A stretch of 22,193 nt of DNA. It comes from a virus. This document shows, piece after piece, positions 17,387 to 22,193 of this stretch. The notes under the pieces were generated by a model that made no database searches, was not told the DNA's origin, and was given only the letters and a program-made list of their open reading frames with translations. The stretch covers positions 1 through 22,193 of IMG/VR virus record IMGVR_UViG_3300031539_003696; one strand, given 5' to 3'. A program made the position numbers and the translations under genes. Every line of letters starts with the position of its first letter. The stretch's first letter is position 1.

Positions 17387-17569
17387 TTATCTATCAATAA
17401 TGCCTATTTTTTGAAATTTTTTCTTATAAAGTTTTACTTCACCAATACCACCACATTTTCTAGCACCAACCGAAAACGTTGATGTTGGACATTGTACACA
17501 ACCTATTATAAAACTATTACCTATAACAGCTTGTCCTAATACTTTACAATTTGGATTACATGTAGTCAT
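17387..17569 (-). CDS. Small Cys-rich protein, 60 aa
   Basis: Five Cys are present in a CNPNC (4-8), CVQC (24-27), C39 pattern, which could bind zinc or form disulfides. No family was recognised. It has no Shine-Dalgarno sequence; the bases before the ATG are TATTTATATA. It is first in the leftward thioredoxin-like, unknown, HNH unit and is separated from the thioredoxin-like gene by 16 nt. The combination of a Cys-rich protein and a CPGC protein is suggestive but unproven. Confidence 0.6.
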   Translation of the reverse strand: MTTCNPNCKVLGQAVIGNSFIIGCVQCPTSTFSVGARKCGGIGEVKLYKKKFQKIGIIDR

Positions 17570-17571
17570 TA

Positions 17572-17579
17572 TATAAATA
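17572..17579 (+). promoter_or_regulatory. Candidate T4-type late promoter box TATAAATA
   Basis: Perfect late box on the plus strand in the divergent gap (17570-17660), 82 nt before the Sel1-repeat gene. The shared context TATAAATATTTA followed by MCC also occurs at 10284. A separate sigma70-type promoter lies just downstream at 17609, so the Sel1 gene may be read both early and late. Confidence 0.4.
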
Positions 17580-17608
17580 TTTACCCATTTTACCGTAATT
17601 ATGATAAT

Positions 17609-17636
17609 TTGACTTTGCTAAAAAACGTGATATAAT
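17609..17636 (+). promoter_or_regulatory. Sigma70-type promoter for the Sel1-repeat gene
   Basis: TTGACT (17609-17614), a 16-nt spacer and a perfect TATAAT (17631-17636) lie 24 nt upstream of the ATG, with AAGGAT between. This is the best bacterial consensus promoter in the window, suggesting expression by the unmodified host polymerase early in infection. Confidence 0.65.
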
Positions 17637-17660
17637 ATAATTAATAATAAGGATAGCTAA

Positions 17661-18101
17661 ATGAATACTAAAAAACCAAAGAAAAACGTAAAAAAATCAA
17701 TAGATATAAAGTTTAAAGGTAAAAACGTTACCGAAAAACTAGAATGGTTTTTTAGTAATGTTTTTTATTGTTTAGAAGATGCCTCAAATAACAATTATAC
17801 CCCATTAATATCTTTAACAAAAAACATTGCTAACAGTGGTAGTATATTAGCCACATACAACCTTGGTATGATATATAAGGAAGGAATTGGGGTGATTCCT
17901 AATATGGAACAAGCTGTTACATATTTTAATAATGCTTCAATACAAGGCTATAGTCCAGCAATGGTAGAACTCGCATTTGCATATCTTTCTGGTTCTGGTA
18001 TACAAAAGGATAAAAAAACTGCTATTGCTTGGTTACGAAAAGCTATTGATAATGATTATGAACCAGCCCAAGAAATATTAACTGATATACTTACTAATTA
18101 A
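17661..18101 (+). CDS. Sel1-repeat (TPR-like) protein, 146 aa
   Basis: Two Sel1-like repeats are visible. The first is about 62-96 (ATYNLGMIYKEGIGV then EQAVTYFNNASIQG). The second is about 98-132 (AMVELAFAYLSGSGI then KKTAIAWLRKAIDN). Both show the family's LGxxYxxGxGVxxDxxxAxxWxxxAA pattern. The N-terminus is basic (KKPKKNVKKS) with no signal peptide. Sel1 repeats form a helical scaffold for protein contacts. The early-type promoter suggests a role in takeover of the host cell, but the partner is unknown. The stop shares TTAA with the stop of the split minus-strand gene. Confidence 0.88.
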   Translation: MNTKKPKKNVKKSIDIKFKGKNVTEKLEWFFSNVFYCLEDASNNNYTPLISLTKNIANSGSILATYNLGMIYKEGIGVIPNMEQAVTYFNNASIQGYSPAMVELAFAYLSGSGIQKDKKTAIAWLRKAIDNDYEPAQEILTDILTN

Positions 18102-18178
18102 TCTAAATTATCAATCCAATCCCAAAACTCGTCAATTTGATCTTCTCTCAACGGGGTAAAAATTCGCCCTTTAAGTTT
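18098..18178 (-). pseudogene. 3' part of a small gene split by the TnpB element
   Basis: A minus-strand reading frame ends at 18098 and encodes a C-terminus KLKGRIFTPLREDQ then IDEFWDWIDNLD, without any start codon on this side. The frame hits a stop inside the element's left hairpin. Joining it to the piece at 19503-19532 across the shared AGTTT restores one open frame. Function unknown; the tail is acidic and aromatic. Confidence 0.7.
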
Positions 18179-18197
18179 TATACAGTGGAGCGTAAAA

Positions 18198-18220
18198 CCA
18201 CGACATCTTTAGTGTCGTGG
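18198..18220 (+). repeat. Left-end hairpin of the TnpB element
   Basis: An 8-bp perfect stem CCACGACA / TGTCGTGG with loop TCTTTAG. It is followed by ATGTAAGCGAC, a left-end context I recall from other IS1341-type elements. TnpA of this superfamily binds such end hairpins. Confidence 0.85.
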
Positions 18221-18305
18221 ATGTAAGCGACAACTAAAAATACTTAAAAATAATCAAAGAAATAAGAAGGAAAAGACTAAATAGTTATAGAAGTAGATTG
18301 GTAGA

Positions 18306-19499
18306 ATGAAACTAATAGCATATAAATATAGATTATATCCAAACAAAAACCAAAGAGTTTTGCTTGAAAAACATTTTGGTTCCAATAGATTCATATATAA
18401 CTATTTTCTTCAAAGAAAGATAGAGTATTATAAGAAAACAAAGAAAACTATAGGTTGGTGCGAACTAGCAAATGAACTCAAGCCTCTCAAGGAAAAATAT
18501 GATTGGCTTAATGAAGTAGGAAGCCAATCATTACAGCAAACAGTCAGGCATCTTGATAATGCATATACTAATTTCTTTCGGTCTAATATGAGTTTTCCTA
18601 AGTTTAAGTCTAAAAAGAATAATAAGCACTCCTTTACTATTCCTGAACCTAAATCAATAAGAGTAGATTTTGACAAGAAACGTCTATATATCCCTAAATT
18701 CATAAACACAAAGAATAGCGATAATAGACTAAAATGTATCTTCGACAGAGAGTTTGACGGAGAAATCAAACAATGTACGGCTTCCAGACATGTTGATAAG
18801 TATTATGTATCTATTTTAGTAGAGCAAAACATAGAATTGCCAACTAAACCAGAAATGAAAAGAGATAAAGCGATAGGTATTGATTTTGGAGTTAAAACAT
18901 TTACTACGTTTGATAATGGTGAAAAGGTAGAATCTCCTAGGTTCTTTAAGCAGGCTCAGGATAAGTTAGCAAAACATCAACAAGAACTAGAGAAACTAAC
19001 AAAGTGGTCTACTTGTTATATTTCTAAAAAAGAGCAAATAAGTAAACTACATGCTAAAATAGGTAGACAGCGTAAAGATTTTCTGGATAAGTTATCATAT
19101 AGGTTGACTCACGATAGCCAAGTAGAGACGATTTGTATTGAAGACTTATCTATTAAAAAAATGCAAAGGGATAATGAGAAGCCAACAAACAGAATTATTG
19201 GAGATATGGGATGGTATAATTTTACCAGACTACTTCAATATAAGTCGGATTGGTATGGTAAGAACTTCATTAAAATAGGAAGATTTGAACCATCCAGTAA
19301 AACTTGTTCTGTTTGCGGCAATATATATCATGAGTTAAGAAGAGATGAAAGAGAGTGGACTTGCCAAAAATGTAATACTCATCATGATAGAGACATTAAC
19401 GCCGCTCAGAACATTAAAGACTTTGCGTTTACAAAAATGAGTTTCAAAAAGGGTAGGGACTATCCTATAGAAACCCAACGATCTTTAGTCGTTGGGTAG
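18306..19499 (+). CDS. tnpB: TnpB, RNA-guided nuclease of IS200/IS605-type elements
   Basis: 397 aa, close to the typical length of about 400. The N-terminus MKLIAYKYRLYPNKNQ is the family start, with the helix-turn-helix-like region in the first 100 residues. The RuvC triad is D193 (GIDFG), E279 (IEDL) and D361/D363 (HHDRDINAAQNI). The zinc ribbon is CSVC (334-337) and CQKC (353-356). All key residues are present, so the nuclease looks functional. TnpB cuts DNA next to a target-adjacent motif, guided by an RNA from the element's right end; this helps the element persist. The ribosome site is weak (TTGGTAG). Codon choice (more AAG, AGG) differs from neighbouring phage genes, consistent with transfer. 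Confidence 0.97.
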   Translation: MKLIAYKYRLYPNKNQRVLLEKHFGSNRFIYNYFLQRKIEYYKKTKKTIGWCELANELKPLKEKYDWLNEVGSQSLQQTVRHLDNAYTNFFRSNMSFPKFKSKKNNKHSFTIPEPKSIRVDFDKKRLYIPKFINTKNSDNRLKCIFDREFDGEIKQCTASRHVDKYYVSILVEQNIELPTKPEMKRDKAIGIDFGVKTFTTFDNGEKVESPRFFKQAQDKLAKHQQELEKLTKWSTCYISKKEQISKLHAKIGRQRKDFLDKLSYRLTHDSQVETICIEDLSIKKMQRDNEKPTNRIIGDMGWYNFTRLLQYKSDWYGKNFIKIGRFEPSSKTCSVCGNIYHELRRDEREWTCQKCNTHHDRDINAAQNIKDFAFTKMSFKKGRDYPIETQRSLVVG

Positions 19500-19518
19500 T
19501 TCATTCTATTACCAGATA
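19380..19518 (+). ncRNA. Predicted omega RNA (reRNA) at the 3' end of tnpB; limits approximate
   Basis: In characterised TnpB elements the guide RNA comes from the 3' end of tnpB plus the right end, with the guide being the first ~16-20 bases outside the element. Here the right hairpin (19473-19497) lies at the tnpB stop and the predicted right end is 19502. The native guide would then begin CATTCTATTACCAGAT at 19503. The 5' limit is not visible from sequence and is only a rough guess. Confidence 0.55.
19473..19497 (+). repeat. Right-end hairpin of the TnpB element
   Basis: A 9-bp perfect stem ACCCAACGA / TCGTTGGGT with loop TCTTTAG, the same loop as the left hairpin although the stems differ. 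It encodes the last TnpB residues and the first base of the stop. Confidence 0.85.
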
Positions 19519-19532
19519 TGACCCATAACATT
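19503..19532 (-). pseudogene. 5' part of the small gene split by the TnpB element
   Basis: On the minus strand an ATG at 19532 is preceded, 8 nt upstream, by GGAAGT, a good ribosome site. The frame reads MLWVISGNRM up to the element. Removing 18179-19502 fuses it in frame to KLKGRIF and the 3' part, giving 36 codons. A shorter start at the Met before KLKG is possible. The gene would follow the 62-aa gene after about 44 nt. Confidence 0.6.
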
Positions 19533-19576
19533 CTAGGAGACTTCCATGTTATTATAAACGGTTTCCAAAGTTTCTT

Positions 19577-19765
19577 TTAAAAATCTCTACGTTCACAAAC
19601 AGCGTCAATACCATCTTCATAGTCTTCAAGTTCTGTTATAGCATTTTTTAGTGAATCATTAGAAGAATTCTCGTCCGTGTATACACCATTAATAAATTTG
19701 TTTAACAAATTTCCCGTAAGATAGTATCGTATTTGTTCAATAGTAAATGTTTTTTCGTTTGACAT
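19577..19765 (-). CDS. Small acidic protein of unknown function, 62 aa
   Basis: AAAGGAT lies 6 nt before the ATG. The protein is acidic and mostly helical: FTIEQIRYYLTGNLLNKFI, then ELEDYEDGIDAVCERRDF at the C-terminus. I recall similar short phage proteins ending in an EDGIxAVCER-type motif but cannot name a family. It lies between the Cys-rich 64-aa gene and the interrupted small gene, and the three were probably one transcription unit before the insertion. Confidence 0.7.
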   Translation of the reverse strand: MSNEKTFTIEQIRYYLTGNLLNKFINGVYTDENSSNDSLKNAITELEDYEDGIDAVCERRDF

Positions 19766-19804
19766 AATTATCCTTTAAAGATCATTCTTGCTGAAAACAT
19801 AAGG

Positions 19805-19999
19805 TTATCCTAGTTTACCATTAAAACGAGGACAACTTTCTTCTATACAATCTCCATCTTCACTATCTTCATGCATACAATGAACTCCAATTGCACAATA
19901 TGGACAATCGCAATAATCTTTTTCTTTACAATTTTTAACGTTAATTCTATTTTCCCATATTATTTTTTTGCTTTTAGTTTTATTTTTTCTTTTTTTCAT
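19805..19999 (-). CDS. Small Cys-rich basic-headed protein, 64 aa
   Basis: Basic N-terminus (MKKRKNKTKSKK), then a Cys-rich region: C24, C30, C32, C35, C42, C50 and C56 with H41 and H43, in an order KDYCDCPYC, HCMH, DGDC, ESC. This could hold one or two zinc ions. No family was recognised. There is no Shine-Dalgarno sequence; a TATTAT box ends 6 nt before the ATG, predicting transcription from the A of the ATG. The TATAAATA late box also overlaps the start codon. It is the first gene after the capsid terminator. Confidence 0.65.
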   Translation of the reverse strand: MKKRKNKTKSKKIIWENRINVKNCKEKDYCDCPYCAIGVHCMHEDSEDGDCIEESCPRFNGKLG

Positions 20000-20005
20000 A
20001 TTTAT

Positions 20006-20033
20006 ATAATATCATACCTGGATTAAAAATCAA
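20006..20033 (-). promoter_or_regulatory. Sigma70-type promoter predicted to make a leaderless mRNA
   Basis: On the minus strand TTGATT (20033-20028), a 16-nt spacer and TATTAT (20011-20006) precede the ATG at 19999 by 6 nt. The promoter begins right after the T-run of the capsid-gene terminator. A TATAAATA late box at 20006-19999 overlaps the same -10 region and its last base is the A of the ATG. Confidence 0.55.
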
Positions 20034-20034
20034 C

Positions 20035-20069
20035 AAAAAAATCAGGCACCCTTTTGAGGTGCCTGATTT
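20035..20069 (-). terminator. Rho-independent terminator of the major capsid gene
   Basis: A 12-bp perfect stem (20039-20050 with 20058-20069, core CAGGCACC) has a 7-nt loop. On the minus strand it is followed by a run of T residues (20041-20035). It lies 36 nt after the capsid stop and is the only strong intrinsic terminator I found in the window. Confidence 0.92.
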
Positions 20070-20104
20070 AATATACTTACAATCTCTGTAAGACGTTAAT
20101 AGAC

Positions 20105-21595
20105 TTATAGATATGTATGAGCAGATCCTGGGGCAAATGATTGTCCAAGACCCTTACAGATTATAACATGGTAGTACAAATCTGCGCCAAACAAGTTATC
20201 TACTACACCATAACGAGTAAGCAAGCCTACTCTTGGTGCAAAGTCATTAGGTCCTATTGTACGCTGTATCATAACCGGAATGTATGGACAGTAAATAATA
20301 CCAGTGTCATAATACTCTGATCCTTTGTAACCTAACAGAGCATATTCCAAATTGGCACGTTTACCAATCATCCATTGCGACTCTGTACGTGTGTCACGAT
20401 AAACACTAAAACGACCACCTATTGAACCTACCTTAGCAATTCCAACAGGTTGCGTGTTAACGTTACCATTAACATCCATGAACTTGAAGTCGGGCATCAT
20501 TTCAAGTATGGCACATACTCGTGGTGTTGCTACTATAAAGTTAGCAGCACCTCTACGGTTACGAATAGCTACTCTATTCGCTTCAACAATAACCTTGGCA
20601 TAAAAGTCACGGTTACGTTCACCAAGCCAACGAGCGTCAGCACATGCAGCGTACCAAAGTGAATAACCTTGGTTTACGCCAGCGTTAAGAGCTACTTGAA
20701 CCATACGCATAATCATTTCACGGTCAATTTCAGCCTGAATTTCATAACTCATAGCGTTAGTCATTTCAGCATCAATATCAATACCGTTCATATTACGGAT
20801 ATCTTGTTCAAGTTCTACACTCCACTTGGCTGCTAATCTACGGGTACCAGCTTCTACAGCGGTCTTCTCGAATGAGATTTCCATCTGAGGAATCATGCTA
20901 GTAAATTCGAAGTTAGCCAAAATGTCTGCGACACCATCATCTTCACCGATGAAGTCAAAGTCTGAACCCGATGATCCAAGACCACTAAGACCAGCAGAAG
21001 ATGTACCAGTAAATCTGGTATCAAGGTTCTGATAACCCATTTCATCCGAGTTTGTACCCCAACCAGTAACGCCACTAAAGTTCATGGCACCACCAGTGTT
21101 AGTCAAACCGTATGCATGGTCAGGGACTGTTCCACCGTCTTGGTATTGTTGTGCTCCAGAGGAACCAACTTGACCAAGAGAGTTTTGCTGATACTTGTAA
21201 CGCAATGCGAAAGCAAGACCAACAGGTCCACTCATTGGCTGAACGCCGACAATTTCATTCGTAATAAGTTCTGGGAACGTCCTACGAATCATAGGAATCA
21301 ATACTTTTGGCAAACGAGCGTCACCTTGTGCGTAGAAGTCAGAATTACCAACACTACCACCCTGTCCTGGTGTACCCTGAAGGGTTGTACCAAAAACACC
21401 GCCGTCTGAACCTACGTTAGCTTCTGTAAGACACCAATGCTCTTGGTTCTCAAGAAGAATAGCAGTATTTAGACGTGTATGGTCATCAGTAATAGCCTTT
21501 ACACTAGGGGATTCATAATTAAGAATTTCTCCCCACTTTGCAACAAGTTCGCTTGCTCTATCTTTATTAATATAATTTGGTCCAGGTTTAATCAT
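20105..21595 (-). CDS. 23: Major capsid protein, gp23-like
   Basis: 496 aa against 521 for T4 gp23. The N-terminal ~58 residues are a likely propeptide: ENQEHWCLTEAN holds L56-T57-E58 before A59, matching the (I/L)-x-E cleavage rule of the T4 prohead protease gp21. A FAQ-like FYAQGDARLPKVLIPMIRRTFPELI segment (about 86-110) and a GPVGLAFALRYKY segment (about 123-135) are typical of the family; GPNDFAPRVGLLTRYGVVDN near 450 is the conserved C-terminal part. It forms the hexamers of the head. AAGGAGA lies 10 nt before the ATG. Codon use is less AT-biased than its neighbours, fitting high expression, and a dedicated terminator follows. Confidence 0.97.
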   Translation of the reverse strand: MIKPGPNYINKDRASELVAKWGEILNYESPSVKAITDDHTRLNTAILLENQEHWCLTEANVGSDGGVFGTTLQGTPGQGGSVGNSDFYAQGDARLPKVLIPMIRRTFPELITNEIVGVQPMSGPVGLAFALRYKYQQNSLGQVGSSGAQQYQDGGTVPDHAYGLTNTGGAMNFSGVTGWGTNSDEMGYQNLDTRFTGTSSAGLSGLGSSGSDFDFIGEDDGVADILANFEFTSMIPQMEISFEKTAVEAGTRRLAAKWSVELEQDIRNMNGIDIDAEMTNAMSYEIQAEIDREMIMRMVQVALNAGVNQGYSLWYAACADARWLGERNRDFYAKVIVEANRVAIRNRRGAANFIVATPRVCAILEMMPDFKFMDVNGNVNTQPVGIAKVGSIGGRFSVYRDTRTESQWMIGKRANLEYALLGYKGSEYYDTGIIYCPYIPVMIQRTIGPNDFAPRVGLLTRYGVVDNLFGADLYYHVIICKGLGQSFAPGSAHTYL

Positions 21596-21638
21596 GGAAT
21601 TATATTCTCCTTTTCTTTTTTAGTTTAAACAAGTGGTG

Positions 21639-22193
21639 TTACCCATCTTGTTCTTTTAACATATTTAGATATCCGGCAACATGTCTCTGTTCTGTAGAAA
21701 CAACTGTTGTTTCCGTGATAATATCCTCTGTCTTAGTATCGTCTACTGGTGTATCAATTGTGTTAGATTTAACCTTAGACGTTGCTTGTTCAGTAAGAAT
21801 TTTAGCCTCATCAGCCTCATCACGCTCGAACATCTCAACAACATAATCGAAATTTTCTTCGATTTCTTCAGGGGACTTTTCATTAAGTACCCTCATAACA
21901 TAACATCTTTTATTATCATCAAAATCAGCAGTTTTTTGTTCTAATATTAACAACGATTTTGTTTTTTTAAAATCTTGATTAATTTGAATATTAGATTTAA
22001 TTGCTTCATTAAGTTCATGAGTAAGTGAATCTATACGATTCTTACCATCCTGTAATGCATCACGAATAGTATCCGAAATAAAATCTTCATCAATAGATAC
22101 CAACTCTTTAACCTTTTCTATAATTCTTTTAGCCTGTGTATTATTAACTGCTTCTTGAATTTGGTCTCTTGGAATCATTTTTTCAAGATACAT
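21639..22193 (-). CDS. 22: Prohead core scaffolding protein, gp22-like (may be partial)
   Basis: 184 codons are visible, ending 43 nt before the capsid gene, the T4 order gp22 then gp23. T4 gp22 is 269 aa. The first visible Met falls exactly at the window edge, so the gene may start there or further right. The sequence is charged and coiled-coil-like (helix about 55-85), with the family segment RVLNEKSPEEIEENFDYVVE (about 101-120) and MFERDEADEAK after it. L-x-E sites such as ILTEQ near 132-136 would be cut by the prohead protease, as happens to T4 gp22 on maturation. It acts as the internal core around which gp23 assembles and is then degraded. Confidence 0.87.
   Translation of the reverse strand: MYLEKMIPRDQIQEAVNNTQAKRIIEKVKELVSIDEDFISDTIRDALQDGKNRIDSLTHELNEAIKSNIQINQDFKKTKSLLILEQKTADFDDNKRCYVMRVLNEKSPEEIEENFDYVVEMFERDEADEAKILTEQATSKVKSNTIDTPVDDTKTEDIITETTVVSTEQRHVAGYLNMLKEQDG

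Larger units (their letters stand above)
18179..19502 (+). mobile_element. TnpB-only IS200/IS605-type element, about 1.32 kb
   Basis: The element holds an intact tnpB and no tnpA. Each end has a perfect hairpin with the same loop TCTTTAG: 18198-18220 and 19473-19497. The right hairpin overlaps the tnpB stop, as is usual. Ends are placed by comparison of the flanks: AGTTT occurs at 18174-18178 and 19498-19502, and collapsing the two copies restores the interrupted small gene. There is no target-site duplication in the usual sense, consistent with single-strand IS605 transposition 3' of a short target motif. Mobility would need a TnpA from elsewhere. Confidence 0.85.

Noticed and set aside
17384-17391. 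GATAAATA just before the thioredoxin-like gene on the minus strand.
   Set aside because: One mismatch to the late box, and the gene is within an operon; its ribosome site overlaps the position where such a promoter would act.
19503-19576. A separate MGHIW or MEVS start codon frame after the 62-aa gene.
   Set aside because: Both frames stop after four or five codons; the frame starting at 19532 has the ribosome site and is restored by removing the element.
20450-21409. Plus-strand frames of 70 and 97 codons opposite the capsid gene.
   Set aside because: Shadow frames of a highly conserved capsid gene.
1-22193. CRISPR array or retron-like structure.
   Set aside because: No regularly spaced direct repeats and no reverse transcriptase or Cas-type gene apart from TnpB were seen.

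Overview
The window looks like part of a very AT-rich (roughly 30% GC by eye) genome of a contractile-tailed phage with a T4-type core. The T4-like hallmarks are a gp23-type major capsid protein next to a gp22-type scaffold, gp25 and gp6 baseplate-wedge proteins in tandem, and a gp44-type clamp-loader ATPase. The host cannot be read from the sequence. The very large tail proteins beside gp6 are reminiscent, from memory, of T4-like phages of marine bacteria and cyanobacteria. Almost all genes are on the minus strand, tightly packed, and often joined by ATGA or TAATG overlaps.

Layout from left to right. 68-10278 (minus): baseplate/tail operon read as gp25, gp6, a 989-aa beta-propeller protein, then a 1627-aa protein. 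10402-11644 (plus): two genes of unknown function. 11641-12749 (minus): gp44-type clamp loader and a small membrane protein. 12799-15307 (minus): accessory run with a beta-rich 60-aa protein, a possible ribbon-helix-helix protein, a 247-aa unknown, a DUF5662-like protein, a membrane protein, a DUF6899-like protein and an Smr-domain protein. 15430-16354 (plus): a gp16-like putative small terminase and a cupin/RmlC-like protein. 16326-17569 (minus): HNH nuclease, an unknown, a CPGC thioredoxin-like protein and a Cys-rich protein. 17661-18101 (plus): Sel1-repeat protein. 18179-19502: a TnpB-only IS200/IS605-type element. 19577-19999 (minus): two small genes. 20105-22193 (minus): major capsid protein with its own terminator, and gp22 running to the window edge.

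The virion genes cooperate in an obvious way: gp22 scaffolds gp23 assembly, and gp25, gp6 and the two giant proteins should build the baseplate and its periphery. The gp44-like protein would load a sliding clamp made elsewhere in the genome. Small plus-strand units alternate with minus-strand operons. The divergent gaps carry TATAAATA boxes like T4 late promoters, or sigma70-type promoters.

The most informative observation is the TnpB element. Removing 18179-19502 leaves one copy of AGTTT and restores an uninterrupted small minus-strand gene of 36 codons with a Shine-Dalgarno sequence. This gives the element's probable ends, its target-adjacent motif, the empty site and the native guide sequence. 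A second observation is that the minus-strand genes at 15307 and 19999 have promoters of identical geometry (TTGAWT, 16 nt, TATTAT, 6 nt, ATG) and no Shine-Dalgarno sequence, which predicts leaderless mRNAs. No CRISPR array, tRNA gene or replication origin was recognised.
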